Assembly (NCBI GenBank): GCA_963726975.1
Contig: CAVSEK010000004.1
Span: 744,001-808,000 of the forward strand
Length of the DNA: 64,000 bases
Reading direction: 5' to 3'
Source of the DNA: CAVSEK01 sp963726975
GTDB taxonomy: Bacteria > Actinomycetota > Actinomycetes > Mycobacteriales > SCTD01
Notes under the pieces: generated by a model
Told to the model about the DNA's origin: nothing
Seen by the model: the letters and a program-made list of their open reading frames with translations, nothing else
Databases searched by the model: none
Translations under genes and position numbers: made by a program
In this document: positions 17,272 to 27,170 of the stretch, piece by piece
Layout of the letters: each line of letters starts with the position of its first letter
Position numbering within the stretch: position 1 is the first letter of the stretch

Positions 17272-17814
17272 GTGGCGCACGACGAGCACGCCGAGATCCG
17301 CCGCTACCTGATCCCCAGCGAGCGCGTCGTGGCCGACGTGCGGTGGCACCCGGTGTGGCTGCTGCGGCCGAGCCTGCTGGCCCTCGGCCTGCTCGCGCTC
17401 GTCGGCTACGTCGCGGCCGGGCTGCCGCGCGACAGCGTCCTCGGCCCGGTGCTGCCCTTCGTGATCGCGGCGCTCGTGCTCTGGTACCTGTTCACCTACC
17501 TGTCCTGGCGGCACGAGCGCCTGGTCGTCACCGACCGGCGCCTGCTGCTCGTCCGGGGGCTGGTGACCCGCCGGGTCGGCGTGATGCCGCTGCGCAAGGT
17601 CACCGACCTCACCCTGGACCAGCCCTTCGTCGGCCGGCTGTTCGACGTCTTCGGCTGGGGCACCTTCGTCTTCGAGTCGGCGGGCCAGGACCAGGCCTTC
17701 CGCCGGATCCCGTACGTCCCGCAGCCGGCCGCGCTCTACCTGAAGATCACCGAAGAGATCTTCGGCGAGAACGGGCTCATGGGCCGCAAGCGGGCCCCGG
17801 ACCCGGCCGAGTAG
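17272..17814 (+). CDS. Bacterial PH-domain membrane protein
   Basis: A 180-residue protein of the bPH_2 (YdbS-like) family; function unknown, associated with the inner face of the membrane. A cytoplasmic lead AHDEHAEIRRYLIPSERVVA is followed by two membrane helices (about 28-47 and 56-76), then the PH fold: RHERLVVTDRRLLLVRGLVT, VGVMPLRKVTDLTLDQPFVG, FGWGTFVFESAGQDQAFRRI and PYVPQPAALYLKI. Same operon as the 52-residue protein. Its 3' end overlaps the convergent MFS gene by 38 bases. Confidence 0.88.
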   Translation: MAHDEHAEIRRYLIPSERVVADVRWHPVWLLRPSLLALGLLALVGYVAAGLPRDSVLGPVLPFVIAALVLWYLFTYLSWRHERLVVTDRRLLLVRGLVTRRVGVMPLRKVTDLTLDQPFVGRLFDVFGWGTFVFESAGQDQAFRRIPYVPQPAALYLKITEEIFGENGLMGRKRAPDPAE

Positions 17815-19197
17815 CGGCGTCGGTGGCGGCGTCGGTGGCGGCGTCAGCAGCCGCTGCCGTGGCGGCGTCGGTGTCCGTGCTCGCCAGCAGCGCGCCACCG
17901 GCGACGAAGAGCACGAGCAGGCTGAGCAGCGCGCCGCGGTAGGACCCGGTGGCGTCGAGCACGACGGCGAAGACCAGCGTGCCGATCCAGGCCGTGCCGC
18001 GCTCGGCGAGCTCGTAGAAGCCGAAGAACGACGCCTGGCGCTCGGCCGGCACCATCTTGCTGAACAGCGACCGGGCCAGCGACTGCGACCCCCCGAGCAC
18101 GAGCGCGATCACGACGCCGAGGGCGTACGCCTGCCCCTGGGTCTGCAGCCCGAGGACGGCGTAGAGCACGACGCCGACCCACACGACGAGCGTGCCGAGC
18201 AGCACGCGGTAGGCACCGACGCGGGCGGCGAGCCGGCCGCAGCCCACCGCGCCGAGCACGGCGACGACCTGGATGAGCAGGACGAGCGTGAGCAGGAAGC
18301 CGGTGGCGTCGTCCTCGGGGCGACCGCGGGCGACGAAGAGCTCCTGCACGAGCACGACCGACGAGAGCCCGATGACGGCCTGGACCGCGTCGTTGAACAG
18401 CAGGAAGGACGCCAGGTAGCGGGCCGTCAGGGGCAGCGCCCGCAGGGCCCGCAGCGAGCTGCGCAGCTGCTGCCGGGCCGCCCGCGGGCCGGCCGGGCCG
18501 ACCGGCTCGGGCAGCCCGCCGCCGGGGCGCAGCAGGTCGGCGGCGGCCAGCCGGCGCACCGCGACGAGCCCGACCGCGAGCCACCACCCGCCGGACAGCG
18601 CGATCGACAGCCGCCCGGCGGCGCCGCGCGTCAGCCCGAGCGGGCCGGCCGCGCTGACAGGGCCAGGGCGACGGCGAGCACGAAGGCGCCGCCGGCGTAG
18701 CCGAGCGCGAACCCGCGGGCCGACACCCGGTCGCGGTCGCCGGGCTCGGCGACCTGCGCGAGCGTGGCGTTGTAGACGGTGATGGCGCCGCCGTACGCGA
18801 CGTTGGCGACGACCAGGGCGAGCGCGGCGGCCAGCACCGCGCCGTCGGGCACCAGGGCGAGCAGCACGGTGGCGGCGGACCCGACGGCGGTGGTGGCGAC
18901 CAGGACGCGGCGCAGGACCCCGGGACGGTCGGCGAGCGCGCCGAGCAGCGGCAGGACGAGCACCTGCAGCACCACCGACAGGGAGAGGGAGTACGCGTAG
19001 ACGCTGTCGGCCCGCGGGGCCAGGCCGAGCAGCGCGACCCGCCCGCGGTCGTCCTGCGCGGCCCGCGCGACGGCCGTGACGAACGGCCCGCCGATCGCCG
19101 TGATGACGGTCGTGACGAAGGCCGAGTTGGCGACGTCGTAGAGCGTGAAGCCCGAGACGGCCCGGCGCCGCGCGGCGACCAGGTCCGGAGCGGTCAC
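17777..19197 (-). CDS. UMF1/Atg22-type MFS transporter (one frameshift)
   Basis: Polytopic permease. The N-terminal AVSGFTLYDVANSAFVTTVI is diagnostic of the UMF1 family (YDxANSAF). Other matches are VLPLLGALADRPGVLRRVL, AYGGAITVYNATL, FLLFNDAVQAVIGLSSVVLV, GGSQSLARSLFSKMVPAER and FFGFYELAERGTAWIGTLVF. One missing G near 18658 interrupts ALALALVSAAGPLG. The repaired length is about 473 residues. GTG 19197 overlaps the stop of the upstream exporter. The end is an Ala-Asp-Ala-Thr repeat (DAATDAATDAAT, 12-bp DNA unit) that overlaps the PH gene. The natural substrate is unknown; some relatives export amino acids or vacuolar products. Confidence 0.83.
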
Positions 19198-20585
19198 GGG
19201 CGCGTCCCGGGGTCGCGCACGAGCACCGCGGCGACGACCCCGCCGGCGGCCAGCAGGCCCGCGGCCAGCGCCATCGCGGTGCGGAAGCCGGCCCGGAAGG
19301 CGACGGGGTCGAGGTGGTCGTCCCCGCTGAGGCCCGCCACCGCGGGCAGCACGGCGACAGCGAGCAGCCCGGCGGTGCGGGCGACGGCGTTGTTGACCCC
19401 CGAGGCGGCGCCCGCGTAGCGGTCGGGAGCGGCGCCGAGCGCGGTCGCCGTGAGCGGGGCGACGGTGAGCGCCAGCCCGAGCCCCAGGACGAGGGCGCCC
19501 GGCAGGACGTCCGTGGCGTACGACGGCGCCGGGCCCACCGGGCGCAGCAGCAGCACGCCGCCGGCCGCCACGAGCGGGCCGAGGGCCATCGGCCGCCGCG
19601 GGCCGACCCGGGTCGCGAGCGCACCGGCGCGCGACGACAGCAGCAGCAGGCACGCGGTGACGGGCAGCAGCGCCGACCCGGCGACCAGCGGGGACAGCCC
19701 GCCGACCACCTGCAGGTGCACGACGAGCAGGAAGAACACCCCGGACAGCCCGGCGTAGACGGCGAGCGTCGCGAGGTTGGCGGCGGTGAACTGCCGGTCG
19801 GCGAACAGCCCGACCGGCACCATCGGGGCGCGGGCCCGCCGCTCCACGACGACGAAGGCGAGCAGGCCGGCCAGCCCGCCGAGCCCGGCGAGGACGACCG
19901 CCGTCGTCGCGCCGCCGTCGCCGAGGCCGATGAGCGCGTACGTCGCGCCGGCCAGCCCGAGGGCCCCGAGCCCGGCGCCGAGCACGTCGAGGGAGCGGGC
20001 GGCCTGCTCGTCGCGCGACTCCGGGACGTGCCGGGCGGCGACGGCGACGACGGCCGCGGCGACCGGGAGGTTGACGAGGAACACCCAGCGCCAGGACAGC
20101 GCGACGAGCGCACCGCCGACGAAGGGGCCGACGGCGCTGGCGACGCCGCCGAGGCCCGACCACGCCCCGATCGCCCGCGCCCGGTCGGCCGGCGCGAAGC
20201 TCGCCGAGATCAGCGCCAGGCTGCCGGGGGTGAGCAGCGCGCCGCCGACGCCCTGCAGCAGCCGGGCGGCGACGAGCACCCCGGTGCTCGGCGCCAGGCC
20301 GCACAGGGCGGAGGCGACCGCGAACCAGACCGCGCCGACGACGAAGACGCGGCGCCGGCCGTAGCGGTCGCCGAGCGAGCCGCCCAGCAGCAGGAACGCC
20401 GCGAGGGTGAGCGTGTAGCCGTTGACGGTCCACTGCAGCCCGGCGAGGCCGGTGCCGAGGTCCTCGCCGAGGGCCGGCAGGGCGATGGTGACCACCGTCG
20501 TGTCGAGCAGCGCCATGCCGCTGCCGAGCACCGCGGCGAGCAGCACCCACCGGCCCCGGGCCGTGCCGAGGGCGACCTGGTCCAC
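19194..20585 (-). CDS. MFS exporter, DHA2 (EmrB/QacA-like) family
   Basis: Intact 463-residue multidrug-type exporter, size fitting 14 helices. It has LDTTVVTIALPALGEDL (motif D1), LQWTVNGYTLTLAAFLLLGG, SLGDRYGRRRVFVVGAVWF (motif A), ARLLQGVGGALLTPGSLAL and GPFVGGALVALSWRWVFLVN (motif C). It starts at GTG 20585, six bases after the NUDIX stop, and couples into the UMF1 gene by GTGA. Together with merR and nudix upstream this looks like a regulator-controlled efflux operon (inference). Confidence 0.88.
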   Translation of the reverse strand: MDQVALGTARGRWVLLAAVLGSGMALLDTTVVTIALPALGEDLGTGLAGLQWTVNGYTLTLAAFLLLGGSLGDRYGRRRVFVVGAVWFAVASALCGLAPSTGVLVAARLLQGVGGALLTPGSLALISASFAPADRARAIGAWSGLGGVASAVGPFVGGALVALSWRWVFLVNLPVAAAVVAVAARHVPESRDEQAARSLDVLGAGLGALGLAGATYALIGLGDGGATTAVVLAGLGGLAGLLAFVVVERRARAPMVPVGLFADRQFTAANLATLAVYAGLSGVFFLLVVHLQVVGGLSPLVAGSALLPVTACLLLLSSRAGALATRVGPRRPMALGPLVAAGGVLLLRPVGPAPSYATDVLPGALVLGLGLALTVAPLTATALGAAPDRYAGAASGVNNAVARTAGLLAVAVLPAVAGLSGDDHLDPVAFRAGFRTAMALAAGLLAAGGVVAAVLVRDPGTRP

Positions 20586-20590
20586 CGGGG

Positions 20591-21062
20591 TCAGCCGGCC
20601 TGCAGGGCGCCGAGGTGCAGGGGCCAGCCGGCGCCGAAGCCGGGGTGCAGGTCGCGCCCGAGGACCGCCTCGAGCGGGACCCACTCGAGCGCGATGCTCT
20701 CGGCGTCGCGCCGGCGCGAGGGGCAGCGGCCGGTCCGAGCGGGCCACCACGGTCGTGTAGGACCACCCGCCGTGGTCGTCGACGACCTCGCGCTCGACGC
20801 GCAGGTCGTCCGGGCGGACGCCGGTCTCCTCGGCCGCCTCCCGCAGCGCGGCCTGCCGGGCGCTCTCGGTGCTGCCGCGGGCCCCGCCGGGGATCCCCCA
20901 GGTGTCGCCGTGGTGGCTCCACGCGGCCCGGTGCTGCAGCAGCACGAGCGGGCCCGGGGCGACGAGCAGCAGCCCGGCGGCGCCGTGCAGGCCCCAGTGC
21001 CGGTGACCCCTCGCGCAGTGCGTCCAGCCGTCGCCGTCGCGCAGCCGGTGCGCCGCGGTCAC
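20591..21062 (-). CDS. NUDIX hydrolase (one frameshift)
   Basis: Hydrolyses a nucleoside diphosphate linked to another moiety. The NUDIX box is perfect: G-ARGST-E-SARQAAL-REAAEETGV. Before it, LLLVAPGPLVLLQHRAAWSH and HGDTWGIPGGARG. One extra base near 20714 is needed to join LPLAPRRDAESIALEWVPLE to the end LGALQAG; repaired size is 156 residues. GTG 21062 overlaps the MerR gene stop. Substrate cannot be told; the neighbours suggest detoxification or housekeeping linked to the efflux genes. Confidence 0.85.
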
Positions 21063-21865
21063 CGGCCGTCCGGCGGCTCGGCGGGCACGGGCGGCTCGGC
21101 GGGCAGGTCGGGCAGGCGCCCGGCGATCTCGTCGAGCTCCTGTGCGACCGCGGCGGCCATGGCGCTGCGGAAGCTGGCCAGCAGGGCCTGCGCGGCGACC
21201 GGCTGCACCTGCTCGACGACCGAGCGCAGCCGACCGACGTCGGCCGCCGGGGCGCCGGCGTCGAGGAAGTCCTGCCAGATCGTGCGGTGGAACATCGCCA
21301 CGTAGACCCGGGCGGCCTGCTCGACGAGCCCGGCGACCTCCAGCTGCGCGTCGATGAGCGCCTCGGGCGCGATGCCGAGCCGCACGACCTGCAGCCCGGC
21401 GGCGAGCAGCGTCGGGTCGAGCACCCGCACCCGGTCGTCGCCGACCGGCTCGAGGACGCCGAGCTCGGCGAGCCGGCCGAGCACCGGGCGGTCGGCCGGC
21501 AGCCCCGACTTGGCGGCGAGCGTCTCCAGCGGGAGTCTCCTCGGGCGCGTCGGGCAGCCACGGGGCCATGAGCGCCCGGTGCAGCGCGAGCGCCGTCGGC
21601 CCGGCGGTGTCCGGGGCGTGCTCGCAGGCTGCGCTCGATCGCGGAGAGCGTGTAGCCCTCGGCGAGCATCTCGCGGACCAGGGCGAGCCGGGCCACGTGG
21701 TCGGGCGCCGTAGAGCCCGGTGCGCCCACGCAGCCGCGGCGGCGGGAGCAGGCCGCGGGCGGCGTACGCCCGCACGTTGCGCACGGTCAGCCCGGCGGTG
21801 GCGGCCAGCTCGCCGATGGTGAGCTCGCCCGCCCGGCGGGCGTCACTCGCTCGGTCGGTCGGCAC
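21059..21865 (-). CDS. MerR-family transcriptional regulator (several frameshifts)
   Basis: DNA-binding regulator, about 268 residues when pieced together. The N-terminal winged helix is clear: LTIGELAATAGLTVRNVRAY and AARGLLPPPRLRGRTGLYG. Between about 21540 and 21720 the frame changes at least three times; the middle frame supplies DHVARLALVREMLAEGYTLS and AIERS, the rest of the MerR domain. The C-terminal effector domain is intact: LETLAAKSGLPADRPVLGRL and IAPEALIDAQLEVAGLVEQA. It heads the operon with nudix and two exporters, so it probably controls them in response to a small molecule (inference). Confidence 0.8.
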   Translation of the reverse strand: MPTDRASDARRAGELTIGELAATAGLTVRNVRAYAARGLLPPPRLRGRTGLYGARPRGPARPGPRDARRGLHALRDRAQPASTPRTPPGRRRSRCTGRSWPRGCPTRPRRLPLETLAAKSGLPADRPVLGRLAELGVLEPVGDDRVRVLDPTLLAAGLQVVRLGIAPEALIDAQLEVAGLVEQAARVYVAMFHRTIWQDFLDAGAPAADVGRLRSVVEQVQPVAAQALLASFRSAMAAAVAQELDEIAGRLPDLPAEPPVPAEPPDGR

Positions 21866-22105
21866 CCCCCGATGCTGCCTCACCGCCAGGGGCGGTGCCG
21901 ACCGCGGACCGGCTGCGCGGTCGGCGGCGCGGTCGGCGGCGCGGTCGGCGGCGGGATCAGCACCGGCCTCGTCCGGCGGCAGGTGCCGGTCGCGCCAGAC
22001 CACCGCGCCGACCGCCGCCACGACGAGCAGCGCCGGGACGAAGAACGGGAGGGCGACGACGAGCGCGTGGTGGGCGAGGAGCACGTCGTACGGCAGGAGC
22101 GTCAC
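21866..22105 (-). CDS. Small membrane protein with an Ala-Ala-Asp-Arg repeat tail
   Basis: Unrecognised. GTG 22105 overlaps the stop of the large membrane-protein gene. The product starts MTLLPYDVLLAHHALVVALP and has one long hydrophobic helix (FFVPALLVVAAVGAVVW), then RDRHLPPDEAGADP and AADR repeats encoded by a 12-bp unit (about 21913-21955). In the given frame there is no stop before the merR start; a single indel in the repeat would end the gene near 21890. The boundary at 21866 is therefore approximate. Confidence 0.5.
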
Positions 22106-24006
22106 GAGGCCAGGGTGACGCGCAGCCGGCGCAGCGCGCCAGCCCGGCTGCCCTCCGCCGCGCGGCGCCGGCGGTGGCGGGGGCCGGCGGGGTGGGCGGC
22201 GCGGTGACGCGCGGGACAGGCGGCCGACGCCCCAGGACAGCGCCGCGACGAGCGCGTCGAGCAGGCCAGCACGACGAGCGAGCCGCGGGCCCACACCGCG
22301 CCGCCAGCCGTCGAGCTTGCGCTCGCGCTGCAGGGCCGATCTCCTCGGCACCAGCGGCCGCGTGGTGCTGGCCAGCGCCGGCACCTCGACGCGCCCTGGA
22401 TCGCCGCGTCGGCGGGCAGGCAGACCGGGCTGGCGGCCAGCTGGCGGCCGTCGTGGAGCCGCAGAGCGTCTTCCAGTCGCCGGAACCGGCACCGGCCGGG
22501 TGCGAGCGGAAGGTGCCGGGGCCGGTGCGCTCGAGCCGGTCGACCACGAGGCCGCCGCCCTGCCAGGAGGTGAGCGTGACCCAGGCGGGGTCGTCGACGG
22601 CGGACGCGGGCTCGACGCGCACCCGGCCGTGAGCGTAGCGGTCGCCGCGCTGGCTGCCGGTGTCCTCGGACAGGGCGACCGTCGGCGGTGACGCCGCTCG
22701 GGCACGGTGGTGATCAGGCCGTTGGTCGATGGCCGCGGCGAGCATGGCGAGGCTGGCCAGCAGGACGGCGCGGGCGACGGCGGGCCGGGGCAGGCGGCCG
22801 TCCAGCCCGAGCGCGAGCAGCGCGCCGCAGGCGCCGGCCGGCGATGCCGACCGCGGCGCCCATGAGCAGCGCCCTCGGCGAGCACGTCGGGCCCCACGGC
22901 AGCGGCATGGCGACGCTGCGTCCAGGCGGCCTCGACTGAGGGTGCCGGCAGTGCCGACGAGCAGGCCGGCGACGAGGCGCGAAGGCCAGCGGGCGCTGGC
23001 GCAGCAGCGGGTCAGCGCGAGCAGCTCGACGAGCAGGGCCGAGCCCAGGTAGAGCGGGAACGACGGGGTCGGCTCGCCGAGCACGCGGCCCGACGAGCAG
23101 CGAGATGGTGCCGCGCACGAGCAGGAAGAAGGCCGCGCAGCCGACCGCCGCGCCGCGCCCCATCCAGAGCCGGGCGGCGACGAGGGCGAACCCGGCGGCG
23201 CCGGCGATCATCATCGGGTGCGAGGACCAGCCGGAACTGCGGGACGCCGAAGTCGAACTCCGCCTGGAAGACCGACAGGCCGATGAGCAGCCCGCCGAGG
23301 CAGAACAGGTGGCGCAGCTAGCGGCCGAGGCCCGGCACGGCGGGGGCGCCCGTACGGTCCGCGGCGACGTGCCGGCGGCCCTCCTGCTCCAGCACGAGCC
23401 CACCGACGATCGACAGGCCGGCGCCGGTGATGAGCATGAGGTGGGTGGGGCCCCAGAGCGTGACGTCCTGGCCGAAGAGCCGGTGCCAGACGTCGTCGAG
23501 CGGGAAGCCGAGCAGCGCGTAGAAGCCGGCGCCCGCGACGAGCAGCCCACCGACCGGAGCGCGACCAGGACCGGGTGATGCGGCACGGGCGCGGGCCCGG
23601 GGCGCTCGTCGAGCGGCAGCACGACCGCGAGCGCGCCCGCGGCGAAGACGCCGAACAGGCCGACGAGGATGAAGTAGTGCGCGGGGTTGGCGAGCGGGCC
23701 CTCGTCGCGGCCCTGGCCGATGTGCAGCGAGATGTCCCAGAGCATCCCGAACAGCGCGGTGAGCAGCGAGACCGACAGGACCGTGGCGGGCAGCGCGACC
23801 CAGCCCGGGCGGCCGATCGGGCGACCCAGCCGGTCGCCGAGCCGGGCCAGCACGTCCGTGCGCCGGGTGCGGTGGGCGCACCGAGGCCGATCAGCGCCGC
23901 GGTCACGACACCGACCCCGACGCGTCGCGCCGAACACCTCCTTGATCGCGGCGCCGCCGGCAGGCGGCGGGGTGGGACGCGGCGAGCAGCAGCGAGGCGA
24001 TGTCAC
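22102..24006 (-). CDS. Large polytopic membrane protein of unknown function (many frameshifts)
   Basis: Conserved actinobacterial-type membrane protein, product unknown. Assembled over several frames it shows GRPGWVALPATVLSVSLLTA, LFGMLWDISLHIGQGRDEGP, LANPAHYFILVGLFGVFAAG, LLGFPLDDVWHRLFGQDVTL, WGPTHLMLITGAGLSIVGGL, LVLHPMMIAGAAGFALVAAR and LFLLVRGT-like helices. It ends in an extracytoplasmic beta-rich segment (GDRYAHGRVRVEPASAVDDP, VTLTSWQGGGLVVDRLERTG) and a final helix. The frame changes roughly every 50-200 bases, the worst stretch in the window. Conserved His in WDISLHI and THLM could bind metal. It is divergent from the zinc-uptake operon, so a metal link is possible but unproven. The exact start is uncertain (GTG 24006, or one further in). 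Confidence 0.55.
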
Positions 24007-24116
24007 ATGGCCCTATGGAACATCGGCGATGTCACGTCGTCAAGGGTGCGCTGCACCACAGCCCGGGAGACCGCGCCGATCGGGCACCGTTGTCAGCTGC
24101 ACAGGAGACGGTTGTC

Positions 24117-25034
24117 GTGTGCGCTAACCTGGCCGCTGCTGAGGAACCCTGCCTGCTCTCGCGAGCCTGCTGCTGGCTCTCACCGCTGCGCGCGGCACGG
24201 CGGCCGGGACGGGACGGCTCGACGGTGGTCGCGGGCTTCTACCCGCTGCGAGTTCGTCGCCGAGCGGCTCGGGGGCGACGCGGACGTCCGCGTGGAGGGG
24301 CTGGCCTCGGGCCGGCGCCGAGCCGCACGACCTGGAGCTGACGCCCCGCCAGGTCGGGGCGATCTCGCAGCGCCGACCTCGTGCTGTGGCTGCGCGGCCT
24401 CCAGCCGGCGGTGGACGCCGCGGCCGGGCCGGAGGCGCGACGGTCGCGCGCTGGACGTCACCGCGCTGGTCGCGCTGCGCGTCGACAGCGAGCAGGCCGC
24501 CGGCGGTGGCGGGCTCGACCCGCACCTCGTGGCTCGACCTCGGCCTGCTGCGGGAGCGTCGCCCGCGGCTGTCGCGCCCGGAGCAGGCCGCCCTGCCGGC
24601 GCTCCGCGCCGCGGATCGCCGCCCGCGGGGAGCAGCTGGACGCCGACCTCGCCGCCCTCGACGGCGACCTGCGGGCCGGGCTCGCGACCTGCGCCCGCCG
24701 CGACCTCGTCACCAGCCACGCGGCGTTCGGCTACCTCGCCGCGGGCGTACGGCCTGCGGCGAGGTCGGCATCACCGGCGCTCGATGCCCGACGCCGAGCC
24801 CACGCCGGGCCGCCTCGCCGAGGTCGCCGACGCTAGGCCCGCGAGCACGGCGTGACGACCGTCTTCATCGAGGAGACCGCGAGCCCGCGCAGTCGCCGCA
24901 GCCGCTCGCGCCGCGAGATCGGCGCCGAGGCCGTGGTGCTGAGCCCGCTGGAGACCCCGCCCGCCGACGGCGACTACCTCACCGCGATGCGCGCCGACCT
25001 CGCCGTGCTGCGCGACGCCCTGGGCTGCGCGTGA
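24117..25034 (+). CDS. znuA: Zinc ABC transporter substrate-binding protein (several frameshifts)
   Basis: Cluster A-I metal-binding protein, normally a lipoprotein, that captures Zn(II) outside the cell. Conserved pieces across frames: DGSTVVAGFYPL, VAERLGGDADVRVEGLASAG, EPHDLELTPRQVG (His ligand), LDPHLWLDP-type segment (His ligand), DLVTSHAAFGYLAA (His ligand) and TTVFIEETASP with AREIGAEAVVLSPLETPPAD near the end. The stop is at 25032-25034. The signal peptide lies in a frame-broken stretch; GTG 24117 with AGGAG upstream is the best start I can see. Gene order znuA-znuC-znuB-zur supports zinc rather than manganese. Confidence 0.82.
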
Positions 25035-25812
25035 GCGCCCGGTGGTCGCGCTGCGCGGCGCACGGGTCGTGCGTACGACGGGCGCGCGGTGCTGCGGGGC
25101 GTCGACCTCGAGGTGGGCGCCGGGCGAGGTCGTCGCGCTGCTCGGTGCCAACGGGTCGGGCAAGACCACCACCGTGCGCTGCCTGCTGGGTCTGGCGCCG
25201 CTGACCGGGGGCAGCGTCGAGGTCTTCGGGACGCCGCTGGCGTCCTTCACCGACTGGCCGCGGATCGGCTGGGTGCCGCAGCAGGTCGGCAGCGGCAGCG
25301 GCGTGCCCGCCACCGTCGCCGAGGTCGTCGCGTCCGGCCGGCTGCCGCGGATGCGCCGGCTGCGGCGGCCCACCGCCGCCGACCGGGCCGCCGTCGCGGG
25401 GGCGCTGTCCGCCGTCGGCCTGTCCGACCGGGCGCGCGACAGCCTCACGACCCTGTCCGGCGGGCAGCAGCAGCGGGTGCTCATCGCCCGGGCGCTGGCC
25501 AGCGGGCCCGACCTGCTCGTGCTCGACGAGCCCACCAGCGGGGTCGACGCCGCCGCCCAGTCGGCCCTCGCCGACGTGCTCCAGCGCCTCGTGGCCACCG
25601 GCGTCACCGTCGTGCTCGTCGCCCACGAGCTCGGCCCGATGGCACCGCTGGTGCAGCGTGCCGTGGTGCTCAGCGACGGCCGGGTGGTGCACGACGGGCC
25701 GCCGCCCGCCGAGCACTCGCTGCACGCGCACGACCCCGAGCACGCCCACCCGCCGCACGAGCGGCCGCGGCCGCGGCAGGCGTCGGTGCCGAGCACCTGG
25801 GGGATGTCGTGA
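25031..25812 (+). CDS. znuC: Zinc ABC transporter ATP-binding protein (N-terminal frameshifts)
   Basis: ATPase of the zinc importer. Walker A VVALLGANGSGKTTTVRCLL, Q-loop VPQQVGSGSG, signature LSGGQQQRVLIARALASGPD, Walker B LLVLDEPTSGVD and H-loop VVLVAHELGPM are intact. Small indels near 25041, 25073 and 25125 disturb the first 30 residues (VALRGARVVYDGRAVLRGVD when repaired); the repaired size is 260 residues. The C-terminus is histidine-rich (HSLHAHDPEHAHPPHERP), as in many zinc-handling proteins, and could buffer or sense Zn. GTG 25031 overlaps the znuA stop; its own stop overlaps znuB. Confidence 0.88.
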
Positions 25813-26725
25813 CCCTGCTGACGTACGACTTCATGCAGCGGGCCCTGCTCGCCGCGCTGCTCGTCGGGCTGGCCGCGCCGGCCGTCGGGGTGTTCCTCGT
25901 CCAGCGTCGGCTCGCCCTGCTCGGCGACGGCCTCGGGCACGTCGCGCTCACCGGTGTCGCGCTCGGCTTCCTGCTCGGCACGGCGCCCGTGCTCACCGCC
26001 GTCGTGGTGGCGACCCTGGGGGCGGTCGGCATCGAGCTGGTGCGCCAGCGCGCCCGCACCAGCGGCGACGTGGCACTGGCGCTGCTCTTCTACGGCGGGA
26101 TCGCCGGCGGCGTCCTGCTCATCGGCCTGTCCGACGGCGGGACGAGCGCGACGCTGCTCAGCTACCTGTTCGGCTCGCTGACCTCCGTGGCGCCGTTCGA
26201 CCTCGCCGTCATCGCCGTGCTGTCGCTGACGCTGCTGGGCACCCTGGCGGTCGTCGGGCGCGAGCTGTTCGCGGTGTGCCACGACGAGGAGTACGCCCGG
26301 GTCGCCGGGCTGCCGGTCGGCGCCCTCAACGTGCTGCTCGCCGTCATGGCCGCGGTGACCGTGACCGTGGCGATGCGGGTCGTCGGCCTGCTGCTCGTCA
26401 GCGCCCTCATGGTCGTGCCGGTCGCGACCGCCCAGCAGCTCGTGCGCGGCTTCCGGGCCACCGTCGCGGTGGCCCTCGTCGTCGGGGTGCTGGCCTCGCT
26501 GGTCGGCGTCGGCGGCTCGTTCTACGCCGACACGGCCCCCGGCGCGATGATCGTCGTCGTGGCGCTGGCCTTCTTCGCCGTCGCGGCCGCGGCCGGCGGG
26601 CTGGTGCGGGCGCGCGGCTCGCGCCGGGCCGCGGCTGCCGTGCCCCCGTCCCGCCCCCCGTCCCGCCCCCCGCCCCGCCCCCCGCCCCCGCCCCGGGCCC
26701 GCACCGGGCCGGGCGACCGGCGTGA
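25809..26725 (+). CDS. znuB: Zinc ABC transporter permease (frameshift in Pro-rich tail)
   Basis: Membrane permease of the ABC-3 family, about eight to nine helices: MQRALLAALLVGLAAPAVGV, FLVQRRLALLGDGLGHVALT, TSGDVALALLFYGGIAGGVL, VCHDEEYARVAGLPVGALNV and RVVGLLLVSALMVVPVATAQ. The helical core is unbroken. After SRRAAAAV the gene enters a CCCCCCGTCCCG-type tract (26640-26695) where a slip changes frame. The alternative frame gives a Pro-rich tail and a stop at 26725 that overlaps zur by four bases, which I take as the true end. Confidence 0.87.
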
Positions 26726-27141
26726 CCGGCCCGCTCCCCGGTCTGCGCACGACCCGCCAGCGCACCGCGATCACCGCCCTGCTGGCCCGGGTCGACGGCT
26801 TCCGCAGCGCGCAGGACCTGCACGACCTGCTGCGCCGCGAGGGGTCGGCGGTGGGCCTGACGACCGTCTACCGCGTGCTGCAGGCCCTCGTCGACCACGG
26901 CCAGGTCGACGCGCTGCGCGGCGCCGACGGCGAGGTCGTCTACCGCCGCTGCTCCACCGACGGGCACCACCACCACCTGGTGTGCCGCTCCTGCGGACGC
27001 ACCGAGGAGGTCGCCGGGCCGGAGGTCGAGGCCTGGGCCGGAGCGGTCGCCGAGCGGCACGGCTTCTCCGACGTCACGCACACCCTGGAGGTCTTCGGGA
27101 CCTGCGGCCCTTGCGCTGCGGGGGCCACGGCCGTACGGTAG
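26722..27141 (+). CDS. zur: Fur-family zinc uptake regulator
   Basis: Intact 139-residue Fur-family repressor. The winged helix covers residues 10-80 (TTRQRTAITALLARVDGFRS, VGLTTVYRVLQALVDHGQVD). The metal/dimer domain has GHHHHLVCRSCGRTEEV, giving the His cluster and first CxxC, and CGPC near the end as the second CxxC of the structural zinc site. Cotranscription with znuABC strongly favours Zur. It would repress the operon when Zn is plentiful. I did not find a convincing Zur box between 24007 and 24116, where low-quality sequence may hide it. Confidence 0.9.
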   Translation: MTGPLPGLRTTRQRTAITALLARVDGFRSAQDLHDLLRREGSAVGLTTVYRVLQALVDHGQVDALRGADGEVVYRRCSTDGHHHHLVCRSCGRTEEVAGPEVEAWAGAVAERHGFSDVTHTLEVFGTCGPCAAGATAVR

Positions 27142-27170
27142 TTGAGTTCTCAAGCAGCCGGAGGTCTCCC

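Noticed and set aside
24007..24116. Zur box in the zinc operon promoter
   Set aside because: Only a 15-bp direct GGCGATGTCAC pair (24 kb) and a weak GGTT/AACC pair were seen; neither resembles known Zur sites.
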